Positions 10,580 to 21,339 of a DNA stretch of 64,000 nucleotides are shown here, piece by piece (position 1 is the stretch's first letter; every line of letters starts with the position of its first letter). This DNA comes from Lolium rigidum (lineage: Eukaryota; Streptophyta; Magnoliopsida; Poales; Poaceae), in assembly GCF_022539505.1 (NCBI RefSeq), contig NC_061514.1, positions 339,495,090-339,559,089 of the forward strand. Direction: 5' to 3'. A program made the position numbers and the translations under genes. The notes beneath the pieces are model-generated. The model was given only the letters and a program-made list of their open reading frames with translations. It was not told where the DNA came from and did not search any database.

Positions 10580-10835
10580 GAAGCCAGGTTTAGGGAGGGG
10601 GGGCTAAAACCCTAAACCTGCGGCGGCCTTTAGTCGCGGTTGGCCAGAAGAACCGCGACTAAAGGTCCTCCGCCCCGACGGTCGCCTGGCGCCCACGTGG
10701 ACGGGCCTTTAGTCGCGGTTCGTAAGCAACCGCGACTAAAGGGGGGAGCTTTAGTCGCGCTTATTTAATCCCGGTTGCGCAACCGGTATTAATGGAGGTT
10801 ACGAACCGCGACTAATGGACCTTTTTCCACCAGTG
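10580..10835 (+). repeat. CACTA subterminal repeat region and terminal inverted repeat
   Basis: Multiple copies in both orientations of TTTAGTCGCGGTT / AACCGCGACTAAA, then CACCAGTG at the end. In CACTA elements subterminal motifs bind the TNPA-type protein. The opposite orientations give strong hairpin potential. Confidence 0.85.
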
Positions 10836-11159
10836 AGATAATGCAGTGTATGACTTATATCTAATGTCTTTTCTAGTTGATGTGGTAAGGTAAGGGAATA
10901 CATGTCTTTTCTACCATTGTACATGCCCTTATGTTGATGATGACCACATCACAGTACTCTTTAGCTGTAAGTTGTGGTTGTGTCAATCAAATGCAGAAAG
11001 CTTCAGGATAGTAAAATTCCTCCGAAGAAACTGGGATCTGATGGGAATTGGTCGGAATGGCCAGGAAATGGACTGTGGTTGTAGATGACCTTGAAGGAAC
11101 AAAGTTTGTAGCCTATAATTTTTTTAACCTATTACACCTCTGTTTCGTTTTTTTCCTTT
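10836..11159. other. No gene seen
   Basis: AT-rich DNA after the CACTA end. 11080-11130 (GATGACCTTGAAGGAACAAAG) is repeated at 11670-11700, which belongs to the F-box/FBD remnant duplication downstream. Confidence 0.4.
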
Positions 11160-11830
11160 GTTTCGACGCGTTAGCTCCCTATCTCTCAACCATCCAATAG
11201 ATATGCCTTAAAAGTTTTGCTTTCCATAAACAAATTCTATCAGAAAGTGATGGGATTAAGATTCGCCAAACATGTTCGCACCAACACTTCTGGTTTTTGT
11301 CTTGAAATTTTGCACCGGTGATTGTGTGTCAATCACTTAAATTTATATTTGTATTGCCTTAAATTTTAACTCTTAATGTGTTCAGCATACTTCTGTCTAT
11401 ACTGAAAAATAGATATGATGGTTCAATGAGAGCTGCATTGTAGCACAATATGTTCATGCATATCTTTGCTACAAAGTCTAATCCCAGCCTGGTAAGATTG
11501 AACTGTCTTTCTCGGCTGCATCCAAGCAATGAAAAGTCGGCATAGTGTAGATTTCATAAACTCTAAACTCTAAGTATTCTATTTTGTCATGTGGAAATTG
11601 TTCGCAAAGCAAGTAGACTTCGGGTTTCTTTACGTGATTCTCCATCGTAAATTGTGACATTACACTGTTGTTATGGATGACCTTGAAAGAACTAAGTTTT
11701 GGAATATAATTTTTTCGACGCATTAGCTCTCCATCTCTCTACCATCCAATAGGTAAGCCTTGGAAAGTTTTGCTTTCCATCAACAATTTGTATGACCTCA
11801 AGGACCACACAGTTTTAGTCAAAGAAATTT
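11160..11830 (-). pseudogene. Two F-box/FBD-type C-terminal remnants
   Basis: On the minus strand 11830-11720 reads VVLEVIQI...YWMVERWRANA and 11240-11165 reads HIYWMVER..ANA. Both correspond to the conserved C-terminal FBD block of plant F-box/LRR proteins (compare IDWMVKRWRANALEQRKQ in the better copy at 12232-12814). Frames are broken. The shared flanking text (TTAGCTCTCCATCTCTCTACC) shows they derive from tandem duplication. Confidence 0.55.
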
Positions 11831-12231
11831 ACAAGACAAAACCTACGTCAATGTTTTCAAATAATTCTCCAAGCAACGGAATCTACAGCCAATCAGGCAA
11901 GGGAGCACTGCAACCTGCGAGGAACCAATCGTCATGGTCGACCATGACAGGAAACATTGTTGCTCCCTATGAACGCGATCTGTTCGCAGCACAAACTACA
12001 GTTAAGAGGACAAAAACAAATGACGTAGGGTTTCTTGGTCTAGCTTTCATTGGTTGCCAAACTAGTAGTATCGTAACTACGCTTTGCTGTTACTTTGTTT
12101 CTCGTGTAGTCAAGTTGGTTCCTCGAATGATAAGCACATTATGTACTCCTTTCCGATAATATGTTATGCCCATCATTTAGAAAGGCCAGAAACAAAGTTC
12201 TTCAAAAACAAACAGTCTTAAGATTTGGATT
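11831..12231. other. No intact gene; spacer between FBD remnants
   Basis: The 129-codon plus-strand frame beginning at 11770 is antisense to the FBD remnants. I see no transposon terminus or RNA gene. Confidence 0.35.
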
Positions 12232-12814
12232 TTACTTTGCGTTGCAAAACGTAATCATGTTTCCGTTTGCTTCCATGTTTACATTTGGACGAGTCAGGTG
12301 ATCCCATCCAATTTGTTTCCTTTGTTCCAATGCATTAGCTCTCCATCTCTTTACCATCCAATCGATATGCCTTAAAAAGTTCAGATTCCCATAATCTATT
12401 TGCATGACCTCAAGAACTTTGCAATTTTCTGTGAAGAACTTGGCAAGGCAAACCTCAAAGCTATCGAGCTCCATCAACTCAAACTGCAACTTGACATTTT
12501 TCAAATGACTCTCCAAGCAACTGAACCGGCAACCACTCAAACCAGGGAGCTCCGCAACTTCCGAGGATTCACTGTTGAGCGTCGGAGCATAGCCGATCCT
12601 CGACCTCCTGGCCGTCGTGGTCGTGGCTCATCCAGGACAAGAAGTGTTCGCTGCCCAGGTTACCGCAGCACCTGGTGTCGAGGTTGAGGGTGTCAGTGCG
12701 TGGCCAGAGCGGCCGCCATCGCCGGGAGAGGGCAGCGGTGCGGGGTTTGGCTCCGAGTTTATCATCTCGATCAGCTGCTAGATACTTCGACTCTAACTCA
12801 AAACGGATGGACAC
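12232..12814 (-). pseudogene. F-box/FBD protein gene with the LRR region deleted
   Basis: The minus-strand frame at 12814-12600 carries the end of an F-box (RTAALSRRWRPLWPRTD), typical of plant F-box proteins that recruit targets to SCF ubiquitin ligases. A second frame from about 12580 to 12232 carries the FBD block (LESHLKNVKL, FFTENCKVLEVMQIDYGN, IDWMVKRWRANALEQRKQ) and ends in a stop. The 200 or more residues of leucine-rich repeats usual between these parts are missing and the frames differ, so this is a deletion derivative. It is on the same strand as the otubain gene but separate from it. Confidence 0.65.
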
Positions 12815-13222
12815 ATCCCAGCTTCCAATCCAATCTTGTTTCCCGAATATGAACCACAGAATCCGACACGGTCTCCTCTGTAATCAGTTTGCACCCCGAT
12901 CCCACTTGACACCTTATGCAAGACTAACCATCAGTGACCCAGACAAAAGAGAATTGATTATCCCAAAAAAGTTCACAACTCAGCCGAATCCCTATGCTGC
13001 AAATCTTGCAAACTATGAACCGAATCCAGATAATCCTTCATCATATGTTCTCAAAGTTCATGCCTTCTGGATCTTACTTCCGCATACAGAGCTATGAACA
13101 GAATCAGTAGCAACAAGAAAAAACATGGAGCACCTATATACTACATGAGACTATCTGCACATTTGTCCATGGCATCATCCAGGAAAAAGTTACTGTCGAT
13201 CGTACATCACATAGTTTGTTCA
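12815..13222. other. 3' flank of the otubain-like gene
   Basis: Downstream of the otubain stop codon on the minus strand; it probably holds its 3' UTR. The 140-codon plus-strand frame at 12675-13097 has no recognisable domain and overlaps the F-box fragment in antisense, so I do not call it a gene. Confidence 0.4.
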
Positions 13223-16200
13223 CTACGGATAAAGAATGTCACAGTGGCCACGCCTACACAGCAAGGTCAGCAAGGGTGCGCCATCCGATGATAACAAGTT
13301 GTCTTCACTTCCCCGCTCCAGTGGCTTATGAGCTGTGCTTGAGGAATAGTAGCTTTGAACTATATGATAAGGCATCTTCCCTAGACCTGACTGGTTGAAG
13401 AAATCAAGGCGCTTTACTCGCACAGGTTGACCCGACGTCGACTTCGTGTCCACAATTTCGACACGCAAAGGTATGCCGAGTGCATATGTCAAAGCCCTCA
13501 TCTGTATAGCTTCGGCTTCAGCATCCTGGCTACGCACCTTCGTCCGACAGAACTGGCACCAAAACCATATATGCAGCATGTTGAGCCTAATTTGTGACTG
13601 GTAAAACTTACTATCGGCTCTCTTTACACAACAAGTCATAGCAGTTGACTAGTGGGAAACTTTATTTCTAGACTTTACATGTTTATCCAGAGATAAGAAA
13701 AATCGTGCACCAAGAAAATTGCTATTGAAAATCAATTACTCTGTCAAAGATAAATAGGAAAATATAATCCATTTACTACTGTATATCGTGAATGATATCG
13801 TAGAGTACATTACTATAGGGCAGAAACCCAACCTGTTGAGCTTCGGCTCTGGCTTCACCTTCAGGATGCAGGCCTCGCACCGTCTTCCTACAGTACTGGC
13901 AATAAAACCATATATGTGGTATGGTGAGCGTAATCTGTGAGTGGTAACACTTAATATTGGCTCTCTTTACGCAAAAAGTCTCAGAAGTTCACGAGCTGCA
14001 AACTTTATTTCTAGAGTTTACATGTCTATCCAGAGAGAAAGGTAATTCGCATACCAAGAAAATTGCTACTGAAATTCAATCCTCTGTCAAAGATAAAGAG
14101 GACAAAATAATCCATTTACTGTATATCGTGAATGGTAGCAGAGAGTATAGTACTACAGTGTAGAAACCCAACCTGGACGACATCCATATCTCTGGGGATA
14201 AATGGCTTGTAGATATCTTGTGTACGGATCTCAACCTCCGTAAGCACCCTAAGGAAATAAAGAACTGACGAAAACAATATGTTATATAAAGAACAAACAG
14301 ACAAACAACACATCACAACAAGGATTGACATCCCTTACTATTGCGTGACGAGGGATCTTCAAGGCTTCTCTCATACAGCTTTTCAGAAGTCAGGCTAAAG
14401 AGATAAAAGAACTTTGCTGTAAACTAAAATGTAACTAAGATGAAATAAGGGTATCTTTAACATATTGTCAAGACCTTTTCTAAGAATCTCTACAAAACAC
14501 TCATGTTATAAACTACACATACCCGTTTGCAACTGAGTTGACCAAACAATAGAACTCCTGAAACAAAAGTGAAGACATTTGGTTATGCATGTAAGATATA
14601 TCATGAACAGAAGATCAAAGTACTGCAGGAAACCATCCATATTCCCACAGTACTGGTGAAAGAGGTGAAACAACATGATCTAAGCCAGGTTTATCCAACA
14701 CAATCTGATGAAGCAGCATGACGACGTTTAATTGTCAGAACAACTGAAGAGCCACAAGGGATACGACTATTGTTGGCATGTATAGATGTCCCACATAATT
14801 CTTTTATCTGTAGATGGCTGAGCTAACAGTATGGATAATTAGGGCTAAAGAGATGATGCAAAACAAGTTAACCTACTATAATACTTACAGAAACGGTAAT
14901 GCAAAACAGGTTTAGGCTTTTGTAGGCAGTAGGCTACTAGAATACTTACAAAAACAAGGGATAACAAGTAGTCACGTTTTAACAAGTATGCTTCTCCCCA
15001 GTGAAGTTGATACAATCTCTCTGTAGATACTTCCACACATTTCATCAGACGAATAACCTCAGCTTGCCTATCTTGCATTTGTCCAAGGTTCTCCTGTTTA
15101 CAAGCCTAATTGTATTACACTTCCATGGAAATAAAGAAAGCAATGCCATCATCATGAAAAAAACAGAAAAAAGTTACCAAGTAGGAGAACAGGAAAGCTC
15201 TGTAAAAACAGCTGCCATCACTCCGAGTTCTTCTCAAGAGCCCATACTGCTTACTGAGAATCTATAAAAAAAATGATTTTCAGATGTGCAAATAAACTAA
15301 TGCTTCAAGTATTAAATTAGCTGCAAGCGAACAAACCTTGATCTTTTCCTGGATGATGTAGTTATTTGAAGATTTAAGAATCAAATCCGATATTGGTTCC
15401 TATCATTCCAAAAATAAGAATCAAAAAGATATCTTTAAGGTATGATAGATAATATGTAAGATTCGTCTAACTTGAGTGTGGATTTGAATAAGACATGCTG
15501 TGAGGAAAGGCAGAAAATGAAACTCTCGAATATCAAGTGATAGTCACTGGTAAAAAATGAATGCCTTATGACAGACTACGGTAAAAGGGCATATGAGAGG
15601 TCAGATGAATTGAGCATAAGAAAAAGAACTTGCTGCGTTTTAGGGTACATTCATTTCATGGTTGATGAGAAAGATGAGGTACAATATTCTCACCAGGAAT
15701 CGTAACGCTGTTGGATATTCCTTTGGTGGTCGCATGAGTTTGCTATCAGATGGTCCTCTGAGGTTCTCTCCCCGATTTTGATCATCCGCTACTTCCCCTT
15801 CTTCCAGGTGCAGCGAATCGGCATCATCTTCTAGTTCTCTGAGATGCCTATTGTTGTACTCAGCTTCCTCCTGCTCCCAGTTCCAGCTCCCATCATTTTC
15901 CTCTTCAGACAGATAATCAGCATCCAGTCCTTCATCCTAGAAAATGGCAGAGCATTCAGGTAAACAATAAAAACGTGCACCTATGTTTCAGCATATATGT
16001 AAGGATCATCGATCACAAGGTGTAAAAGCACTAGACAGATGAAATTTGCTTGGAGTCAAACTTAATTAAGCCTAAGTAAAGAGCTTCTCTTATAGCCCAA
16101 ATTCTCATCATCAGACCTGCACCCTACATAATTGCAGACCATCCTTGTAAAGAATACTTTCCAGCACATATTCAGTGAATAGGCTATTACAAAGAAAAAA

Positions 16201-17208
16201 GTAAGAGCCAGAACAACTGACTCGGCCTCCGATGAATAATATCAACGCTATTTCAGGAACAAAATACAACCAAAAATTACAACCGGGACAATGGGCCAAG
16301 CACTGAAGTTATCAAGACACGGAATTGGACTGAGAAATAGCAGAATAGGAGCACAAAGTTTCACCTCATCATTTTCCTCTTCCCTTAAACCCCCATTATC
16401 TGGTCCTGGATCTTAGAAAATGGAAGGGCATTCTCTTGTACAACATACATTCCAGAACAAATGCTGCTAATTGGGAAACAAGAAAAATGTGCAGCGAAAA
16501 CCAGAACACCCGGACCCGGACTAGAGAGGGAAATCCAACACTACGGCTAAACATCCTTCTGTCGGTTGTCTTGCCATGAATATCCTGGTCAGGTCACCAA
16601 GCCAGCCGATTATACCAAGAACTAGTAGCCGATTATACCAAGATCCCACCATTTCCCCCTCCTCTGAAAACAAATTCAGAAACTACACAGGGTAGGAAGA
16701 ACAGAGTCCACGAGTACCAAACAAAACCATGCAAGAATCGCACCAACTCGAAGAACCTACGACCGCGCCCAATGCTGCAGCCAAGAAACTAACATCTAAC
16801 CACGACCGCGCCATATCCTACAGCCAAGAAAGCAGCCGCCATGAACTGAGCACAAGAAAGACTCGGAAACAGACCAAGAACGACACAAGAAACGCACCCA
16901 ATTTCAGCGAGAGAATGGTATCTTGGCGAAAACATTGCCTAGAAATCGCCACCCAAGACATAGCAGGACGCTAGAAGCCTAGAACTGACCGTATCCCTGT
17001 CGGCGGCACGCGGCGGGGCAAGTGGCGGCTGAAGCGGGGGTGCTGATGTGGAAGGCGCCCCAGGGACGCGGGAGGGCGACGTGAGCGGTGGCGCCACCGG
17101 AAGCCGTGGTGGCGACGGCGGTGTGGTATCGCCTCCGCCTCCGCCGCCGCCGCTGTCGCCGCTGCTGGATGCCCGAGCCAGGTCATCAGAATTTCCCTTG
17201 GACCCCAT
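13223..17208 (-). CDS. Otubain-like ubiquitin thioesterase (peptidase C65, OTU fold)
   Basis: Predicted exons (minus strand): 17208-16990, 15936-15694, 15399-15337, 15261-15178, 15093-14950, 14557-14523, 14394-14350 (or -14339), 14248-14173, 13552-13223; about 412 residues. The ATG at 17208 follows a TATA box by about 100 bp. The N-terminus is Ser/Gly/Pro-rich and low complexity, then acidic (DYLSEEENDGSWNWEQEEAE). The OTU core follows: IIQEKIKILSKQYGLLRRTR, SDGSCFYRAF with the catalytic Asp and Cys, IRTQDIYKPFIP, MRALTYALGIPLRVEIVD and a C-terminal GHCDILYP holding the catalytic His. Otubains remove ubiquitin, preferentially Lys48 chains, in cytosol and nucleus. The junction after exon 7 is phase-ambiguous: the strong donor at 14339 breaks frame, the weaker GTCACG at 14350 keeps it. 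An extra in-frame exon (13895-13833) may be used. It is the only multi-exon gene here that seems intact. Confidence 0.8.
13510..14176 (-). repeat. Intragenic tandem duplication (about 330 bp x 2) in the otubain gene
   Basis: Units about 13510-13841 and 13842-14176 align along their length: both contain GCCAGT-CTGT-GGA-GA exon starts, CCATATATG before the acceptor, AACTTTATTTCTAGA-TTTACATGT-TATCCAGAGA, CAAGAAAATTGCTA, CTGTATATCGTGAATG and AGAAACCCAACCTG. Each unit contains the beginning of an exon plus the upstream intron. Confidence 0.85.
13833..13895 (-). other. Candidate cassette exon of the otubain gene (63 nt)
   Basis: Flanked by an AG acceptor (TTGCCAG|TACTGT) and a GT donor (CAACAG|GTTGGG, identical to the donor of the upstream exon at 14173). 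It is 63 nt in phase 0, with no stop, encoding YCRKTVRGLHPEGEARAEAQ plus one Gln. It is a diverged copy of the start of the last exon (FCRTKVRSQDAEAEAIQM). Inclusion would add 21 residues without a frameshift. Confidence 0.55.
16340..16430 (-). other. Decayed duplicate of otubain exon 2 start
   Basis: The minus strand reads CATTTTCTAAG then CCAGGACCAGATAATGGGGG and GAAGAGGAAAATGATGAGGTG, resembling the start of the real exon at 15936 (CATTTTCTAG|GATGAAGGACTGGATGCTG...GAAGAGGAAAATGATGGG). In the expected phase it contains TAA, so it is probably an unused remnant in intron 1. Confidence 0.45.
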
Positions 17209-17303
17209 TTCTTTCGTCGCTGGAGTTGCCTTTTTTGCCCCTTCGATTTTCGCACTTCTCCCCTCGTTTCCTCTGAAATTCGTCAAGGGACCGAACTGAC
17301 ACA

Positions 17304-17311
17304 TATTTATA
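17304..17311 (-). promoter_or_regulatory. TATA box of the otubain-like gene
   Basis: TATAAATA on the minus strand, 96 bp upstream of the ATG at 17208. This spacing suits a plant core promoter with a short 5' UTR of about 60-70 nt. Confidence 0.6.
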
Positions 17312-17640
17312 CTACCGGCATCTGAGGGTACCGCGGTGGTACTAACAGCTGTTTTTTTTTTTTTACTTTTTCTTTTGCAGGTGAAATATATTGACGGAAG
17401 ACGTACTAAAAGAGAATATTTTTGTAGAGTCTCTTTTTTTTTGGCGTGATTTTTGTAGAGTCTCAATCACATAAAAGTTCACGGTTGAAAAGTTGTTTCT
17501 ATGTAACAAACTTTGCGCCATGACAACAATTCTTTTTTGTTTAAACAAATTCTGTTAAATTTTTCTTTATGTTTGTCTATATAAGAGGATTTATGCTGGA
17601 AAATAATTATATAAGACCTGGTCCAAAAATTTACCAAAAT
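17312..17640. other. Upstream region of the otubain gene
   Basis: Contains T-rich/A-rich tracts (TTTTTTTTTTTTAC at about 17351) and two close copies of TTTTTGTAGAGTCTC (17428 and 17451). No transposon end recognised. Probably promoter-distal DNA. Confidence 0.4.
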
Positions 17641-18006
17641 GGGGAAAATTGAAAGTGTATAGAACCCAATGTGTGGTTTGCTAATTAATGATAATCCATA
17701 TGGACTAATGTTTACATTGAGTTATATTTGTAGGAACTATTCCTAGACAATGCTTGAAATATGTTGATTTCAAGATTGCAATAAGAAATAAGGTGCAAGT
17801 TCAAGAGCCAACTCAAAGAGATCAAACACTTGAAGCTTGACACTCATATGGTGATCATGGATATGTGAAGATGCACCAAATAAGAAGCTCTCATGTAGTG
17901 GATTATGGGGGAGCAATTCACAAGACCTCATCAAGCAAGCACAATTAAGAAAGGTGTTCCGTCTTGTTGCGGTCAAGATCGTCTTCATCTAGATCAAGTG
18001 GAATGC

Positions 18007-18106
18007 NNNNNNNNNNNNNNNNNNNNNNNNNNNNNNNNNNNNNNNNNNNNNNNNNNNNNNNNNNNNNNNNNNNNNNNNNNNNNNNNNNNNNNNNNNNNNN
18101 NNNNNN
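18007..18106. other. Assembly gap (100 N)
   Basis: A run of exactly 100 N, a conventional placeholder for a gap of unknown size. ORFs crossing it are meaningless. Confidence 0.99.
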
Positions 18107-18147
18107 AGGTTAAGGTTTTCTCTTGGTAGAGTTTCTTTCTTACCGGT

Positions 18148-19548
18148 TGATGACCCACAAGTATAGGGGATCGCAACAGTCTTCGCGGGAAGTAAAACCC
18201 AATTTATTGATTCGACACAAGGGGAGCCAAAGAATACTTGAAAGCCTTAACAGTGGAGTTGTCAATTCAGCTGCACCTGGAAACGGACTTGCTCGCAAGA
18301 GTTTATCGATAGTAACGAGTTTTATAGCAGTAGCGATAGTGAAATAATGACGAGCAGAGTAACAAAGACAGCGAGTAGTGATTTTAGTAAACAGCGAGGA
18401 TTAAAATACTGTAGGCACGGGGACGGATAACGGGCATTGCATGGATGAGAGAAACTCATGTAACAATCAAGCGGGGCATTTGCGAGATAATAATAAAACG
18501 GTGTCCAAGTACAAAGCAATCAATAGGCATGTGTTCCAATTATAGTCGTACGTGCTCGCAATGAGAAACTTGCACAACATCTTTTGTCCTACCAGCCGGT
18601 GGCAGCCGGGCCTCAAGGGAATCTACTGGATATTAAGGTACTCCTTTTAATAGAGTACCGGAGCAAAGCATTAACACTCCGTGAACACATGTGATCCTCA
18701 CATCACTGCCTTCCCCTCCGGTTGTCCGATTTCTGTCACTTCGGGGCCTCGGGTTCCGGACATCGACATGTGTATACAACTTGCAGGTAAGATCATAAAA
18801 CAATGCATATCATGATGAAACAATAACATGTTCAGATCTGAGATCATGGCACTCGGGCCCTAGTGATAAGCATTAAGCATAACAAGTTGCAACAATATCA
18901 TCAAAGTACCAATTACGGACACTAGGCACTATGCCATAACAATCTTATGCTATTACATGACCAATCTCATCCAATCCCTACCATCCCCTTCAGCCTACAG
19001 TGGGGGAATTACTCACACATGGATGGGGGAAACATGGCTGGTCGATGGAGAGGCGTCGGTGGTGATGATGACGATGATCTCCTCCAATTCCCCGTCCCGG
19101 CGGAGTGCCGGAACGAGTTTCTGGTCCCGAGACAGAGTTTCGCGACGGTGGCGGCGTACTGGATGGTTTCTGGCGACTTCGACTTCTCCTCTCGCATTTT
19201 TAGATCGAAACCCTTAAGTAGTCCAGAGGAGGGCGTCAGAGGCCAGTCGAGGGGGCCACACAGTAGGGCGGCACGCCCCCCTCCTGGGCCGCGCCGGCCT
19301 AGTGTGTGGGGGCCTCGGGCCTCCACCAGGCTTGCCCTTCTGGCTCCGTAAATCTTCTGGAAAAATAAGACCTTCGACATAAATTCCGGGGATTTTCCTA
19401 AAAGTTCAATTTCTGCACAAAAATGAGACACCAGAGCAATTCTGCTGAAAACAGCGTTAGTCCGTGTTAGTTGTATCCAAAATACATAAATTAGAGGTCA
19501 AACAATAGCAAAAGTGTTCAGGAAAGTATATACGTTTTCGACGTATCA
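18148..19548 (-). mobile_element. Solo LTR (1401 bp), TSD CCGGT
   Basis: Minus-strand LTR starting TGATACGTCGAAAACGTATA (right end, 19548) and ending ...GGGTCATCA (left end, 18148), flanked by the 5-bp duplication CCGGT at 18143-18147 and 19549-19553. There is no internal region or second LTR, so it is a solo LTR left by recombination between two LTRs. The GC-rich ORFs at 18947-19431 lie within the LTR and are not genes. Confidence 0.9.
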
Positions 19549-20039
19549 CCGGTCTCGTGGTTTAGTTGGGAGACCGGTTCATATAGGCTAGACGTCGTAC
19601 TATCAAGAGGCTCTCGAGTGAATAACTCGGTCGTATCGTTCGGAGTGCGGTCAAACCTTTGCATCCTTGCATCATCTTTCTTAGTTGTTATTTGGATCTT
19701 ATGCATGTGGTGTTTTAAAGCTTGTGGTTATTTCCATGATAAGTTCTAGTTTATCGAAAACAGATTTCGCGCATATCAATTGTTTCGTTTTTGATATTGG
19801 AGTTTTTCTTGGTTCTCCGGGTTTAGAAGTTTCACTCTAAAATTCATAGAAAATCAACCCCCACTCTAAAATTCTACGACGGAGTTTTTATTGGGGTAGC
19901 TCTTGTCGTCCTCTTTCCAACAAAATTGGTTTCATGTCGATCGGAGTTTCCAAACTCTAGATTTTTTGATTTTAAGTTTGACTTCGATTTAAGAGAGAAA
20001 AGAAAAAGGAGAAGAAAAAGATTGGGTGATGGCGCACCC

Positions 20040-20350
20040 TAACCGGTGGTACCGCCGGGGGCAAGCCGGTACCACCGCCAGTCAGCGACCGGTGGCACCG
20101 CTCGGGCTACCGCTCGCGGTACCGGCAATGCCACAAAAGACACAAATGTTTTCCAGTACCGTACCCCCGCGTGCATTGCCGGTACCACGGCCGGTGGTAC
20201 CGCCTCGGCCTGGCTGTGGTATTGGGCATGGGTGGCCGGTGGTACCCCCTCCCTGTCTCCCACGTCACCTTGGCCTGCTGCCGGCGCCTCCTCTCACCAA
20301 GTCGATCAGCGGGCGGTGATACCGGCCACACCCAGCCGGTAGTACCGGCC
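20040..20350. repeat. GGTACC-rich block of palindromic short repeats
   Basis: About a dozen occurrences of CCGGTGGTACCGCC / CCGGTACCACCG in both orientations. Such blocks are characteristic of one class of Triticeae LTRs. Their palindromic nature gives overlapping ORFs in five frames, none of them credible. Confidence 0.7.
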
Positions 20351-21339
20351 CATGTTGGACCAGCCCCAGCTGGCAGAAAAACGTGAGCCCATTTTTAAGT
20401 CATCTCTTTTTCCTGTTGCAATACTTCTTCCTCCTCCCCTCTTCTCAATATTTTCCCCACCATTGTTGTTCATCCTTGAGCTTGAGATCTTTCTCCCCAA
20501 TGAGAGAAAGTTTGAGGGGATCTATATCCACACTTCAACCAAACCAAATCATTTCTTTGTGAGTGAATCTTTGGGATCTAGATCTTTGAGAATTTTGTGT
20601 TCTCCCATTTTTTTCTTCCTGTCATATTCCCCCGATAGCTTTTGTAGCTTTGTTGGAATTTGAGAGAGAAGAATTTGACCATCATTGTGGTGTTCTTGCA
20701 ATTGCATTTGGTGCATCGGTTTTGACTTCTCTACGGTGATACGTGGAGGTGAAAGTTCGTGAGATATACACTTTGGGAGCTTGTTCCTCTTGGGTCTTTG
20801 GACCCTAGATGGCTTAGTGGTCTTTGTGGTGTTCTTGGGGACTCCAAATAAGTTGTGGAGATTCTTCAAGGGCAATGCCTTTATGGCGATTTATTGGGAG
20901 CCTCCAATTAACTTGTGAAGATAGCCCCAAGCTTTGTGCGGGTTCGGTGACCACCCTAAGGTTCCATAGTGGATCGAGGTATTCCACTTTGGTGGGAAGG
21001 ATCGAGGAGAATACGGTGGTGCATTCGTGGCGTTTGGAGTGCTTTGTCCTCCACACCGCTCCAACAGAGACTAGCACTCACAAGAGTGTGAACTTCGGGA
21101 TGCATCGTCATCTCTGTGTCACCTCGGTTATTTCTGTAACCGAGCTATTTACTTGTGCACTTTACTTTGTGATAGCCTTCGTGCTTGAAGTTATATATCT
21201 TGCTATCACATAGTTGCTTGTCTTTCTTAGCGTAAGTTGTTGGTGCACATAGGTGAACCCTAGTTATATAGGATTTGTGCTTGACAAATTAAATGTTAGT
21301 TTTATTTCGCCTATTCACCCCCCTCTAGGAGGCATCTAT

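Larger units (their letters stand above)
8176..10835 (+). mobile_element. CACTA transposon, 3' part (Ulp1-bearing)
   Basis: Coding exons typical of the second gene of Triticeae CACTA elements are followed by a terminal region packed with TTTAGTCGCGGTT repeats and ending CCTTTTTCCACCAGTG at 10835, the inverse of a CACTGGTGGAAAAAGG terminus. The 5' half and transposase are absent, cut off at the element A junction. The target duplication cannot be checked because the other end is not in the window. Confidence 0.85.

Noticed and set aside
17905..18176. ORFs spanning an N run
   Set aside because: They are created by the 100-N placeholder; likewise at 44865-45137 and 62295-62603.
18947..19431. 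140-codon ORF and its antisense
   Set aside because: Inside the solo LTR bounded by CCGGT duplications; the same region is non-coding in related LTRs.
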